A DNA stretch of 64,000 bases, taken from positions 613,774-677,773 of the forward strand of contig VZQC01007061.1 in assembly GCA_009823505.1 (NCBI GenBank). The letters are read 5' to 3'. Position numbers and translations under genes: made by a program. Shown piece after piece: positions 1-11,778 of this stretch. Under the pieces are notes generated by a model. That model searched no databases, was not told where the DNA came from, and was given only the letters and a program-made list of their open reading frames with translations. The number at the start of each line of letters is the position of its first letter. The stretch's first letter is position 1. The stretch is from Rhizomys pruinosus (Eukaryota; Chordata; Mammalia; Rodentia; Spalacidae).

Positions 1-210
1 GCTGACTGCTCTCGCAGAGGACCCGGGTTCGATCCCCAGCACCCACATGGCGGCTGAGAACCGTCTGTAACTCCAATTCCAGGAGAACTCCAGTTCCAGG
101 GGAATCCGAGACCCTCTTCTGACCTCCGCGGCATTGCACAACCCGGGTGCACAAACCTACATGCAGACAGTACATTCATACACATACAAAAATAAATAAA
201 ATAAAAAAAA
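1..210 (+). mobile_element. B2/B3-type SINE, young, cut by window start
   Basis: A B box (GGTTCGATCCC), the CACCCACATGG body, two 17-bp internal units and an A-rich AATAAA tail are visible. The A-box end lies beyond base 1. The tail stops about 25 bases short of the Spop exon at 236-291. Confidence 0.93.
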
Positions 211-235
211 GACACATGTTCATCTAGTTACGTAC

Positions 236-291
236 CTTTTTACTTTCCTCCATTTCATGTTCAAACATGGCACTAAAAACAGGAGAACGAG
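236..291 (-). CDS. Spop: Spop coding exon 6 (BTB domain, codons 220-238)
   Basis: Part of Spop, the adaptor that uses its MATH domain to bind substrates and its BTB domain to dimerise and recruit CUL3 for ubiquitination, mainly in nuclear speckles. Read on the minus strand, this 56-base exon completes a split Ala codon and encodes RSPVFSAMFEHEMEESKK (residues 221-238), within the BTB fold just after helix alpha-2. The acceptor is CACTTTGTAG before CT and the donor is AAAAAG/GTACGT. Its phase matches exon 5, which ends with the first base of the Ala codon. The next coding exon, for the rest of BTB, BACK and the C-terminal nuclear signal, is outside the window. A SINE tail begins about 25 bases past the donor. 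Spopl is less likely, because the upstream exons match SPOP rather than SPOPL. Confidence 0.95.
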
Positions 292-984
292 CTACAAAGT
301 GAGGGGAAACAAACACATGAGGATATGTCATATGTGATTATCTCTGGTAATGTTGAAGAGATCATTTTATGTCTTGTCCCATTCCTGTTGGAGGAAGTCT
401 CTCAGCCTCAAGTTACAACAGCATTGTAAAATTTCTTCCCATGTATTTTTAAAACATTTCATTAGTTCTAATTTATTCATCTACATTTTAAGGATAGCAT
501 TCATCTCTATGGGGTAAAATGGTATATACTGTATATACTCTGGTATAGATTTTGAGGTTCAAATGGAAGGTACTCCATCATGGTCTCACAGAATGTTCTA
601 ATACCTAAACTTTGGGTTGGAACAATGGAACCTCTAGGAATCAAGGCAAGAAAGTCACGAGCTGGGCTTGATGGCATGTACTAGGCCAGATGACGTGTAT
701 TTATGGCAAGCTTCTTCCAAGCTATATGTTTCCAATGGAGATGCTATCATCCCCCAAAGTGGTAAAAGCCTCAGATAATATAATGATTATGGTCCCTCAA
801 AGCTCACTCTACCTGGTAAAATTGTCTTCTTTAGCATTAAATTTATTTCATTATGGAGAATTTGGTTTTTCTCTTTAGGGATGAGGCAACAGTGCTCTAA
901 CTCATACACATTCTATGAACACCCATAAGCACTAGGAAAAATAAGTAAACTTAGTTTCAATCATGAAAAGTAATAAAAACCTCA

Positions 985-988
985 GTAT

Positions 989-1027
<39 letters not shown>

Positions 1028-1028
1028 T
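985..1028. repeat. (TTTA)n microsatellite
   Basis: About eleven TTTA units directly abut the poly-T side of an antisense B1, so this is probably the expanded A-rich tail of that B1. Confidence 0.95.
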
Positions 1029-1172
1029 GTTTTATCTTTTTGAGACAAGAGGATCTCCCTGAAGCCCCCATATCGTTATGCAGACCAGGCTGGCTTTGAA
1101 TTCACAGAGATCTGCCTGCCTCTGGCTCCTGAGTGCTGGGACTAAAGGCTTGCACCACCATGCAAATCTCAT
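1029..1172 (-). mobile_element. B1 SINE
   Basis: On the minus strand it reads GTGCAAGCCTTTAGTCCCAGCACTC through to the diverged terminal CTTGTCTCAAAAA. It is moderately old. Confidence 0.9.
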
Positions 1173-1179
1173 TATTTTC

Positions 1180-1461
1180 TTTTATTTTTTTTTTCATTTT
1201 TATTTTTATTTTATTTTTTATTTTTTAATTTTATTTATTTCGGTATGTGTATGAATGTACTGTCTGCATGCAGGTGTGTGCACCCGTGTCGTGCAATGCC
1301 GCGGAGGTCAGAAGAGGGTGTCGGATTCCCCTGGAACTGGAGTTCTCCTGGAATTGGAGTTTCAGACGGTTCTCGGCCACCATGTGGGTGCTGGGGATCG
1401 AACCCGGGTCCTCTGTAAGAGCGGTCGGCGCTCTTAACCGCTAGGCCATCTTTCCAGCCCA
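1180..1461 (-). mobile_element. B2/B3-type SINE, young, with target-site duplication
   Basis: A full antisense copy ending in the head complement CCAGCCC. It carries the two-unit 17-bp internal duplication. A 17-base direct repeat CAAATCTCATTATTTTC flanks it (1163-1179 and 1462-1478), placing the insertion at the 5' edge of the older B1. Confidence 0.95.
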
Positions 1462-1980
1462 CAAATCTCATTATTTTCATGTTGTTGGAACAACTCAGTG
1501 GGGGGGGGGGTCAAAGCTAGACTACCAACCACTACCTAAGAGTGGAAGACAGATGGGAGTGTGGGAAGGCTTTGTACTTGTAGAGAACTGGACTTTTGGT
1601 CCACAGTTTATGTCAGAAAGAACTAATTTTAGCTCTGTCATTTTCTAACTTTTTTTTTTGGGCAAACCATTTAACCCTCTGAACATCAATATTTTAAGCT
1701 ATATCAGAAGGACATTCTCACCATTATTTTCTCAGAAGAGTTATAGACTCTTTAAGGCCATATAGAAACTAAAGGATTATTGCTTTAATAAAGAGGAAGG
1801 GGTTCACAGATGCAAGGAGGGCTTAGAAAGTCATCAATAGACAGACCACAGCTGATGCAATGAGAACAGAATCCCCAGAGAGAACAGAGGGAAAACAGAA
1901 CTGAAACAGACCCTTAAGGCTGGCCAGTGTTCGAAGGGATTGGTAAAAAAGGAAGCCACACATTAGAAGTAGGTGCAGAG

Positions 1981-2062
1981 AGTAGGATGTGTAGTTCAGT
2001 AGCAGAGTGCTTGCAGAGAATGAATGTGTGGGGCCTTAGATTCAGTTTTCTGCACCATAAGG
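1981..2062 (+). mobile_element. ID-like SINE (tRNA-Ala type)
   Basis: The pattern GTAGTTCAGTAGCAGAGTGCTTGC followed by a degraded B box (TTAGATTCAGTTTTCTGCACC) matches the ID/BC1 head. The copy is old. Confidence 0.7.
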
Positions 2063-2270
2063 GGGCAGGTAGGAGGTGGAAGTAGTAAAAGAACCAGCAG
2101 AAAAGTGAAGAGAGGAATCAAGTAGTAAATGAACTGCACCCTCTTAAATTTAGGAAGTACCAGGTCATGCACATAACTTTGAAAAATTGCTTTCCTAGCA
2201 TGGAGGTGAACTGAGGACAAGTGGGGGGGGTTAGATAGAGAATGTACTAACTCAAGAAATTTAGCTCAGA

Positions 2271-2290
2271 GAGTGTGTGTGTGTGTGTGT
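2271..2290. repeat. (GT)n microsatellite
   Basis: Ten GT units. Confidence 0.9.
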
Positions 2291-2620
2291 AAAGGAAGGA
2301 GAGGAAGGGAGGGAAAGAATGAGAACATATATAACTGGGAGAGTAAGGTTTCTGGGAAGGCAGGAGGGGATTCAAATAGAGCAGAAACATAGCCAACAAT
2401 CCACTATCAACTTGATGAATACCTCCTCTCTACTGAGAACATAGGTGAAAGGAGAGCAAGAGTCAGGGGTGTTCCTAAAAAAGGACCTCAAAGTCCTCTT
2501 GGAAGAAAGGATGGGCAAAGGCATCCTTTCAGAGTTGGAGGAGATTAGAGGGGAATGACTGAGCCTAAAATATCTATTGTTGAGAAAAGGAAAAGAAGTT
2601 GACTGTATCTAGAAAAAGAG

Positions 2621-2668
2621 GGGGAAAGGAGGGGAGGGGAGGGGAGGGGAGAGGAGGAGAGGAGGGGA
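2621..2668. repeat. GGGGA-rich purine tract
   Basis: Imperfect GGGGA/GGAGA units on the plus strand, abutting a B4-like SINE. Confidence 0.85.
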
Positions 2669-2975
2669 GGATATGGCTCAGTGGGTAAAGTTGGTGTGTA
2701 AGCACGGGGACCTATGTTCAGATTGCAAACACCCAGGCATGTATCTGTAACCCCAGCACTAGATGGGGGTATGGAAGGGTTACAGGTGGATCCCTAGAGC
2801 TCAATTGCTGGCCACTCTAGTCAAAATGGTAAGCTCTAGGTCACTGAGACCCTATCTAAAAAATAAGGCAGAAAATGACAGAAGATACTCAACATCAACC
2901 TCTGACCTACAGGTGCATGTACCTCCACACAAAAATGCAAATACATGCATGTACCATACACACACAAGCAAAAAA
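2669..2975 (+). mobile_element. B4-like SINE
   Basis: A tRNA-like head (GGCTCAGTGGGTAAAG) is followed by a B1-like middle (CCCAGCAC..GGTGGATCCC..GAGACCCTATCT) and a CA-rich tail, the composite organisation of B4 elements. It is old. Confidence 0.65.
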
Positions 2976-2994
2976 ACAAACATTAAAGGGGAGA

Positions 2995-3158
2995 GTGCTA
3001 GAAAGATTGCTCAGCAGTGAAAAGCACCTGCCACTCCTGAGGAGGACCAGGTTGGTTACTAGCACCCGCATGGGGCAGCTCACAATTGCCTATAATTCCA
3101 ATACTAGGGATGCAACATTTTCTTCTGGCCTCCAAGGCCTACCCTTAGGTACACTGAG

Positions 3159-3195
<37 letters not shown>

Positions 3196-3210
3196 ATATA
3201 AATAAAAAAG
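2995..3210 (+). mobile_element. B2/B3-type SINE, old, ending in (CA)n
   Basis: A degraded head (GAAAGATTGCTCAGCAGTGAAAAGC), CACCCGCATGG body and TCTTCTGGCCTCC segment are visible. The tail is a CA run at 3160-3184 and then AT. Confidence 0.8.
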
Positions 3211-3455
3211 ACACACACTGGGAGTGTTGAGGGGCCCACTACGTAGACAGATACTAGCCTGAGTTACTGACTTCCTTCAGCATTAGCAGTAATACTTAGT
3301 TGAGGCAGGGAATGATAAGAAGTTACATGAGGCAGCTTGCCATCATCTCAGATGTGTACTTTAGAATGATGGCGCTGGGAAGTCTCAGCAGGTCTTCTTC
3401 CAAAGAGGTGTGTCATTTGGAGAGTCATGTGATACACTCACAAGTTCTGCGGTCT

Positions 3456-3630
3456 CGCCAGGCGTGGTGGTGCACGCCTTTAATCCCAGCACTCGGGAGG
3501 CAGAGATAGGTGGATCTCTGTGGGTTCAAGGCCGACCTGGTCTACAGAGAGAGCTCCAGGACACCTGGTACTAAAAGGGAGACCCTGTCTCAAAAATACC
3601 AAAAAAAAGTGTAAAAGCAAAAAGAAAAAA
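3456..3630 (+). mobile_element. B1 SINE with target-site duplication
   Basis: A full B1 from GCCAGGCGTGG to GAGACCCTGTCTC plus an A-rich tail. The direct repeats ACAAGTTCTG(C/T)GGTCT at 3440-3454 and 3631-3645 flank it. Confidence 0.95.
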
Positions 3631-4083
3631 ACAAGTTCTGTGGTCTGCAGGGTATATGGCTATGGCTCCCCTTTCCTATAAGGTAAAGTCAGTCCTCTCT
3701 CAGGTCCTCCTTTGGGCAAGATTTTTCTGGCATAAATGAGGAAGACCTATCCTCTGGGTCAGCAGCAACAATGTCATTCTCCTAGTGTGTTTATAGTGAG
3801 CAGAGGGAAAGGCCCTCCGAGGCCTCCCTGTGCATCAACCTAACAGTACATAGTCCCCAGACTAGAGTCCTCTCCATTACACCCAAGGCCCAGCTAGGAG
3901 CTGGCACCTGCTCTTAAGTCCTCTGACAGCTACTCTCCCATGCAAGGACATCTTAATACTTTTGTACGCCATCATTTATACTTCAAAAATGGTTGCCTAT
4001 TAGAGAGGCAAACCAGAAACACCACTTTTATGGAAAACAGTCTTCTTGGTAATGAAAACTAATGTCTTCAGAATATAAAAAGA

Positions 4084-4222
4084 GTTGGGTATGGTGGTGT
4101 ATGCATATTATTCCATCACTTGAGAGGAGGCATGAAGATGAAGTTTGAAGACAGTCTGGGGTAACAAACATAGCAAGTTCCAGGTCAGAAATGACAATGT
4201 GAAACTGTCTCAAATAACCAAA
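4084..4222 (+). mobile_element. B1-related SINE, old
   Basis: GTTGGGTATGGTGGTGTATGC through GAAACTGTCTCAAA keeps the order of B1 landmarks at high divergence, possibly a PB1D-type copy. Confidence 0.6.
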
Positions 4223-4292
4223 ATGAAAACCAACAAAATAGAATATATTTAGGAGCAGAGTTCAAAAGCTGAAGTTGCCTCAAAGGCAATTA

Positions 4293-4565
<273 letters not shown>

Positions 4566-4669
4566 TTACCAGCAGGTAGAGAAAAGACTTTTGCCTCTGT
4601 GCTATAGAACACTCAGATAACATATTTTCTTTTTAAAATTTATATTTTATTTATTTTATACTTTATATT

Positions 4670-4851
4670 TTCTTATTTATTTTATGTGTATGAGTGTTTT
4701 GCCTGCATGTAAATGCACCCATGTTTGTAAAGCTGATGGAGGCCAGAAGAGGGCACTGGATCTCATAGAACCAGAATTATGGGCAAACTGAACCTGGGTC
4801 CTCTGCAAGGGCAGCCAGTGCTCTTAACCACTGAGCCATCTCTCCAGCCCC
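4670..4851 (-). mobile_element. B2/B3-type SINE, old
   Basis: Antisense copy ending CTCTTAACCACTGAGCCATCTCTCCAGCCCC. It lacks the 17-bp internal duplication. Confidence 0.88.
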
Positions 4852-4984
4852 TATATAACATAGTTTCCTGAAACCATCTCCACAACTCAAGGCTTTCTCC
4901 TCTGGCTCAATTTCCCATTTAACCACAACCATAATTAAAAAAATTTTTTTAATTAAAAAAAATTTTAATAAAAAAAAATTTTTT

Positions 4985-5177
4985 TTGGTATATGAGTATA
5001 TTGCCTTAATTTAGGTATACCTGTGTCATACAATGCCCAGGGAGTCAAAAGAGAATGTTGGATCGCCTAGAATGGTAGTTACAGACAGCTCTTACTGGCC
5101 ATGTGGGTGCTGGGAACTGAACCTGGATGCAAAAGCAGCCAGTGCTCTTAACCCCTGAGCCATCTCTCTAGCCCCCC
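4985..5177 (-). mobile_element. B2/B3-type SINE, old
   Basis: Diverged antisense copy ending CCCCTGAGCCATCTCTCTAGCCCC. It is preceded by an A/T-rich tail, 4938-4984. Confidence 0.85.
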
Positions 5178-5432
5178 AACCATAGTTTTTTTGTTTTGTT
5201 TTGTTTTTTAATACCACCTTAGGACAACGATGACAACCTCATAGAGTAACTTCTCCAGTTTCTAATAAGTTCTACCTCCTTGAACTACAAACCCCAACAT
5301 AGCCACTAGGGGGAAAGAGACAGGAATAAATGTTAAATCTCAAGTCTTCATCTTATATGCCTTAAACAAAAGGTTAAACCAAGGAATTCCTACAATAACC
5401 ACTACCTAAAACTCTCAAAAGAAAAGTAATCC

Positions 5433-5566
5433 TAGGGCATGGAGGCATATACCTTTAGTCCCAGCACTCAGAAGGCAGACGCAGGCGAATCTTTATGAGA
5501 TCAAGGCTAGCATGTCCCAGGCCAGCTAGGCTACAGGGAGACCCTGTCTCAAAAAGACTAAAAAAG
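5433..5566 (+). mobile_element. B1 SINE
   Basis: CCCAGCACTCAGAAGGCAGACGCAGGCG through GAGACCCTGTCTCAAAAAG. Its A-rich tail runs into the following purine tract. Confidence 0.88.
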
Positions 5567-5699
5567 GGAAGGAAGGGAAGGAAGGGAGGGAAGGAAGGGG
5601 AAGGAAGGGAAGGGAAGGGAAGGGAAGGGAAGGAAGGGAAGGGGAAGGGAAGGGATGTAAGGGGAGGGAGGGAGGGAGGGAGGGAGGGAGGGAGGGAGA
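5567..5699. repeat. Polypurine tract (GGAAG)n to (GGGA)n
   Basis: About 130 purines with few interruptions (two pyrimidines near 5656) on the plus strand, mainly GGAAG/GGGAA units and then GGGA repeats. It probably grew from the tail of the adjacent B1. Confidence 0.95.
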
Positions 5700-7838
5700 T
5701 CTAGTAACTTAAGCTCAAAAGTACTTCACTTATTTTATTTAGGTCTGAAACACAAAGCATAACCTGTATAGGGCCTGGGAAGTAGCTGGTACATCCTCAA
5801 AGACATTTACTTAACATATTTCTGACCCACTACCCATAAAAACTGAGCTTAGAAGCCCTGCCCAGTAGGGATAACTGGGTGAGTGTAAGTTTTATACCTG
5901 TACCAAGTCATCTGTGACAATGATGTTCAAGATGCTGAGTAGCTTATACAAGGACTTACAACTCTGGAACAGAATGACAAGACCAGGCTTTACAGAAAGC
6001 TCTACCTTCCCACTATGGCTTTGGCAGCATGTCCTAACTAGCTGAATTAACTATTCGATATAGATAGAAACTAAGCTAAATTTCTAGATGGGTCAGTGAA
6101 ATTCTGATGTTAGGGTACCCTATATCAGAAGGATTTACAAATGACATTAACATGAAATAAATGTTAGTTGCCTAACAAAACAGACCTGGCAAAGCAGTCA
6201 TGTCCCCACCACTGTGTTTCATCTCCTATAACACATTAGGCCACAAAAGTTAAATCCAAGCAGACCTTACAAGCCTTGAGAATTAACTCCCCACTCTTGC
6301 TATTGCTAAGAGTCAGATGAGGAAGACAGTTTAAGAACATCCTCATGACCTAGATTTCTTTTGACCTTCAAGATGCAAGTCATCCCTTAGCTGCAGTCAT
6401 AAACCCAGAGGCAAAGTTAATTCTCAATCTAAATGACCTGTAATCCTTTCTGTGCAAGAGTGAGATATTTACTACCAGGTCAAGAAACTTTAAAACTAGC
6501 TGTTATGACCTTACACAATGAGGCAGCCAAGTTAATCAATTATGAATGTGCTTAGTATTAGTAGCATATTTATCAGAGACAGGTTATAACATTGTTTTAA
6601 TAGTCCATGATCCAGCACAAACCACTCCACAGAGTTTCTCTCCTGTCCTTTGTAAGATTTCTAATTTGGTTCAATCATTTCCTCATATTAACAACCAAAC
6701 TTCTTTAACATTAATACTAAAAGTAGAAGTTGTCTGTTCCCAGCTATAGTTCTAAACACTGATTTGAAAAAAAAGGGAAGAGGAAAAGAACAATTAAATC
6801 CAACTTCCTCAAAGGAAAAGGCAGGAATCTCCAGGGATAGCCAATGAAGGGAATGGAGAAAGCACTATGTACCTAGCCTGAATTAAATCAGGCTGACAGG
6901 AGCCCAAGTCATTAACACTTGATGGCAATTTAGTAGACTGGGTAAAATGAATTGGCAAAAGCTAAGCTGAATCTCACATGATCTATGGTTAGCACTAGAC
7001 CTTCTGATAGTCAGAATGCATGCTTGGTTACAAGTGGGGCTCAAAGACTGACAGATCTCGGTGGGACAATTCTCTCTGGACACGAACAGGATCACAGCAG
7101 GAAAAAGAATGTACCTTTACTGTCTGAGCCAGGCTTGTTCTGTAGATATATGGATGCCTGGAGTCTCCAGAGCTCTCAATGTCTGGCACCTCTTACCAAC
7201 ATTAAATATGCTTAATTAAAAATAAATTTTAAATGGCACTCACAAATGAGTCTTCTGAGCCCAAACTTTTAACTTAGACAGGGATTGTTTTCCTCTGCAA
7301 ATGATGATGCTAAAATGAGACCATTTTGAGAAAAACTAAAGATTTTTTTAATGCCTATAAAATCGACTACAGAGACTCATTCAGAACTGCAGCTGTGAAG
7401 ATGACGTGACTGTGACATTTATGTTGTCTTATAAATGAATGCATGAAAATGTCTCAGGAAGGGTGTTTAATCCCCAAAGTTATAAGTTGTAAGAAAGATT
7501 TACTTTTAAAGTCAATTTCTTTTTCTTTAAAAAGGAAAATTCAAAACTAAAAATTTAAGAGATAATTCATGAAGGACCACACACTATGCCAAGTCAAGTC
7601 TTGTATATTTCATCTATATATAAAGTAAAAATCCACTATAAATTGTTTTTAACATCTATGTGTTTTTTAATCAAAAAAATAAACGAGCATTATGCTAATT
7701 GTTCATAGTAGCAGCACTACTACTCAAAGCAAAACACTAGCAACAACTTAAATAGGAAAACGAACAAATAAGCCATTCATTCACACAGCAGACTATCATC
7801 CTGCACTAAAAATAAACTACATATAAAATATAAAGTTT
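5700..7838. other. Unassigned intronic sequence
   Basis: About 2.1 kb of AT-rich single-copy-looking DNA inside the Spop intron. I recognise no exon, RNA gene or young repeat in it. The short open frames at 6546-7215 have no recognisable protein. Confidence 0.6.
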
Positions 7839-8055
7839 AGGAGCTGAAGAGATGGCTCAGAAGTTAAGAGTGCCGTCTGCTCTTGCAGAGGACCAGGGTT
7901 CAATTCCCAGAACCCACATGGCAGCTAACAACTGTCTATAACTCCAGTTCCAGGGGAATCTGACTCCGTGGGCACTGGTACAATGTGGGTGCACTTACAC
8001 ACATGTAGGCATTACACTTATACACATAAAATAAAAATAATAAAATATTTAAAAA
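7839..8055 (+). mobile_element. B2/B3-type SINE, old
   Basis: GGAGCTGAAGAGATGGCTCAGAAGTTAAGAG head, GGTTCAATTCCC B box, single internal unit, A-rich tail. Confidence 0.9.
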
Positions 8056-8114
8056 TATACATAAATTTTAGAAACATAATGTGAAAACAAGTCCTAGATG
8101 ACAACATACAACCT

Positions 8115-8262
8115 ATCCTTTGTTTTTTTGAGATAGGGTTTCTCTAGAGCCACAGCTGACCTAGAACTTGCTGTGTAGACCAGGGTGACCCTGATCTCAC
8201 AGAGATCCACCTGCCCCTGTCTCTTAAGTGCTGTATTAAAGGTGTGAACTACCAGGTCCAGA
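8115..8262 (-). mobile_element. B1 SINE, old
   Basis: TTTTTTTGAGATAGGGTTTCTC through GTGTGAACTACCAGGTCC, an antisense B1 with substitutions. Confidence 0.85.
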
Positions 8263-8582
8263 TTGATATCCTTTTTATATAGCACAAAACTTCTAAATAA
8301 TGTGTCCATCAGGCATATAAATAAGGGAACAACATAAAATTCAAAGTAACACTTTCTCATTAGGGAGACAAGTCTTAGGGATAAAGGAGTACCATGTACA
8401 AGTTTCTTTCCATGTTATTGGTGATCTTGGTTTCAGTGGTATCTTTATTAATTACATCATCATGTGTATTAAACATCTCAAAAAAATTAACATCTCTTTA
8501 GGCCAAGAACAATCAAATATTTGTTCTTCCATTTAGTGCAGCTAATGTATACAAAGAACTCATTTATAAAAAATAAGGAAAA

Positions 8583-8728
8583 AGCTGTGTGTGGTGGCAC
8601 ACACCTTTAATGCCAGCAGAGGCAGGCGGATCTCTCTGAGTTCAAGGCCAGCCTGGTCTACAGAGCAAGCTCCAGGCTAGCTGGGACTAAAGGGAGACCC
8701 TGTCTCAAAAATACCCCCCCAAAAAAGG
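8583..8728 (+). mobile_element. B1 SINE
   Basis: GTGTGTGGTGGCACACACC through GAGACCCTGTCTCAAAAATACC. A short deletion follows the CCAGCA motif. Confidence 0.9.
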
Positions 8729-8835
8729 AAAAATGAATATACTTAAAATTTTGCAAAAAAACCACAAATTCTCAGGCTACTACTGAAGGGATATTCTATG
8801 TGTGAGAATGGAAAGGATGTGGGGTGTGTATTTTA

Positions 8836-8985
8836 AGATTTATTTTATTATTTGTTATGTGCATCTATGTCTCTCTACACCTGAACACAGGTGCCTGAGG
8901 AGGCCAGAAGAGGGTTTTGAAGTTGCAGTGAAAGGTAAGCTGATCGATATGGGTGCTGGGAAGTGAACTTGGGTCCTCTGCTTGG
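8836..8985 (-). mobile_element. B2/B3-type SINE fragment, old
   Basis: AAGATTTATTTTATT, AGGCCAGAAGAGGG and GGGTGCTGGGAAGTGAACTTGGGTCCTCTGC are the antisense landmarks. The head is missing. Confidence 0.7.
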
Positions 8986-9497
8986 CCATTTCATATGTTG
9001 TTTCCTACTTCATCTCTAACTACAACCTCATGAAGAGGCACTAGACTGTTCTACCAGCATAGTCGACAAAGGGACAATCTATGCACCTTCACTGTTTCCA
9101 ATGTAAGTAATCAGAAAGGGTGAACAGAGGCTGAAAATTTTCATGAAGATTTTCTTTGGTCCAAGTTATTAGGAGAAAATTAAAAGTAAAATTTAAACAT
9201 GTTTTAATGTCTTTCCCTTTCATTGCCAATATCTATCTCTTTGTAAGAAAACTTGGGAGAACCCTTGCTTTCTTGGGTGAATAGCATCAAGCTTCACTTA
9301 GTGTAGTGTAGCACAGGAGACTAGAAATGGGAAATGGAGAGCTGACATGGCCTTGACATTAATTTGCCACACAATGTCAGGAAAAATTATCTGACCTCCC
9401 AAGGCACAGCTTCTCCCATGTAACATGAAATGAAGAGAGCTAACCTAGCTCAAAGGCTTGTGCTATGGGATAATTCAGGATATGCCTCAAAATGCTT

Positions 9498-9670
9498 TTT
9501 TTTTTTTTTTTTTTTTTTTTGCCTTTTTGAGACAGGGTCTCCCTGTAAGCCCAGCTTGTCCTAGAACTCACTCGATAGACCAAGCTGGCCTTGAACCTCC
9601 TACAAAAGATCCGCCTGCCTCTGCCTCCCAACGTGCTCGGGGATTAAAGGCGTGCGCCACCACGCCTGGC
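9498..9670 (-). mobile_element. B1 SINE with target-site duplication
   Basis: A poly-T run, then GAGACAGGGTCTCCCTG through GCGTGCGCCACCACGCCTGGC. The direct repeats TCAAAATGCTT lie at 9487-9497 and 9671-9681. Confidence 0.95.
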
Positions 9671-9840
9671 TCAAAATGCTTCTTAATATGTTAAACAAAA
9701 TCAATTTGGAAGAATTGCCATTTGTCCTAACAGAAATCACTGAGACCCAAAGGGTGGCACATTCCAAGCAGGACTACCCATCTGACACTTCCAGTTTACA
9801 ATCTAATCTCACTAAAACATTCAGTAACAGTAAAGCTATT

Positions 9841-9990
9841 GACCGGGGCGTGGTGGCACACGCCTTTAATCCCTAAGCACTTGGTAAGCAGAGGCAGGCA
9901 GATCTCTGTGAGTTCAACGCCAAGTCTGGTCTACAGAGTTGAGCTCCAGGTCCGCTGGGACTAAGGGAGACAGGTTCTCAAAAAACCACA
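9841..9990 (+). mobile_element. B1 SINE, indel-rich
   Basis: The order of B1 landmarks is intact, but single-base insertions break otherwise well-matched segments (AATCCCTAAGCACTTGGTAAGC, CAGAGTTGAGC). Confidence 0.88.
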
Positions 9991-9996
9991 GACAGT

Positions 9997-10240
9997 GGCT
10001 GGCGAGGATGGCTAGAGGTTTAAGGGCACCGACCGCTCTTCCAGAGGACCCAGGTTCGACCCAGCACCCCACATGGTGGCTGAGAGAAACCGTCTGTAAC
10101 TCTCAATTCCAGGAGAAACTCCCGTTCCAGAGGATCCAACACCCTTCTTCTGACCTCCATGGCCTTGCATGACACAGGTGCAATATACATGCAGAAGTAC
10201 ATTCCTTTATACATAACAAAAATAAATAAAAAAAATACCA
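9997..10240 (+). mobile_element. B2/B3-type SINE, indel-rich
   Basis: GGCTGGCGAGGATGGCTAGAGG head, GGTTCGACCC B box and a two-unit body with many one-base indels relative to sibling copies. Confidence 0.88.
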
Positions 10241-10406
10241 ACAACACAAAACAAACCAGTAATGCTATTGAAATAAAGACCAAACACACTAATTGTCTGA
10301 TTCTCAGTCTTTCAGTTTAGGAGTCCCTCTTGAGGCCTCTGAGAGGACCAAAAAAATCTTTGAAACAAGCATAGGAGTACATTAGGATAGCATGAAAGTA
10401 TCTCTG

Positions 10407-10653
10407 GGGGCTGGAGAGAAGCCTAGCGGTTAAGAGCGCCGGACCGCTCTTACAGAGGACCCGGGTTCGATCCCCCAGGCACCACATTGCGGGCCGGAGG
10501 ACCCGTCTGAAACTCCAAATTCCAGGAGAACCCAGTTCCAGGGGAAATCCCGCGGGACCGTCTTCTGACCTCCGCGGCATGCACGACAACGGGTTGCACA
10601 AACTTGCATGCCGAAGATACATTCATACAACATACAGAAATAAAATAAATAAT

Positions 10654-10688
<35 letters not shown>
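10407..10688 (+). mobile_element. B2/B3-type SINE, indel-rich, with intact target-site duplication
   Basis: GGGGGCTGGAGAG through a poly-A tail of about 27. The direct repeats GAAAGTATCTCTGG flank the copy near 10394 and 10689, so the insertion is young although the body is full of one-base indels. Confidence 0.92.
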
Positions 10689-10691
<3 letters not shown>

Positions 10692-10790
10692 AGTATCTCT
10701 GGACCAAAGACTGAGGGAGCAAAAGACCACAGCAGGCACTCACAAGCTAAATAATCATGTAGATATCACTTTTATAAAAACCTCTAAATA

Positions 10791-10950
10791 AGCCAGGTGT
10801 GGTAGCACTCGCCTTTAATCCTAGCACTTGGGAGGCAAAGGCAGGAGGATCTCTGTGAGTTCAAGCCTGGTTTCCATAGTAAGTTCCATGTCAGCTAGAG
10901 CTACAGCGAGACCCTGTCTCAAAATAAAACAAAACAAAACAACAAAAACC
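10791..10950 (+). mobile_element. B1 SINE
   Basis: GCCAGGTGTGGTAGCACTCGCC through GAGACCCTGTCTCAAAATAAAAC. Flanking repeats ACC(C)TCTAAATAA are visible on both sides. Confidence 0.92.
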
Positions 10951-11778
10951 CTCTAAATAATAAGCAATAATAACTAAACCAATAGTAAATAAAATATAAA
11001 CATGAACTTCAACTTGTTTATAAATATTTCGCTGATGTAGGAGAAAAAAAACAGGTCAAAGAAATAGAACTTATATGGAAAATTATCTCACTCTGAAAAG
11101 TGCTAAGAACTTAGATGAATTGCAGACATTTTTAAAACCCATACATCCAGTACACACCCCCACGCAACCGTCTTGCAGTGCTGAATGCTACTAAGTCCAC
11201 AGAGAGCCTTGGAACAGAAACGAATCTCACTAGGCACAAGCCCAAGTATGAGAAGCAACACTCAGCACCTGTGGCCAACTGAGAAGTGTGAGAGGAACAG
11301 ATGGCACACCTGGTTCTATGGGAAGAAACCGATGGCATCAGCAGAACCCAGCAGACGCTTCCCTGTTCAACATCTCCTCCTTTCCAACGTGTCATCTCAC
11401 TTCCCTTCTAAGTCAGTAAGGCAAATCTAAAGTTAACCACAGGATTTCTCCTAAGAGAATTTCAAATGGGAAAGTGAAGAAAGAATGCTGGAACTCAGCC
11501 TCAGACCTAACCAAAGAGTAACGCTTGCCAAGAGAGGGCATGCCAACCAGTTTCCAAATCAAGGATGTCAACACAGGGACTGGAACAGAATGGGGGAAGA
11601 GAAAGGAAGCACTTGAGAAAAGGATGCCCCCACTGTGGACTTGAAAAATGCTACAATAAGCCCTAGGGCACTGCCTAAAAGGCCAGATGTAACAAGAGAT
11701 TTTCTTCAGAGAAACTTGAAAACTGACTTTCACTTCCAATAGATAAATTTTCCATAATCTAAAAAATTTTTTATTAAA
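10951..11778. other. Unassigned intronic sequence
   Basis: Non-repetitive-looking DNA. Open frames at 11132-11739 on both strands overlap each other and match no protein I recognise. There is no splice-flanked conserved frame. Confidence 0.55.

Noticed and set aside
11132..11739. Possible extra exon or gene from overlapping frames on both strands
   Set aside because: No protein similarity that I recognise, and no suitable splice sites bounding a conserved frame. Mammalian SPOP has no coding exon between these two positions as far as I know.
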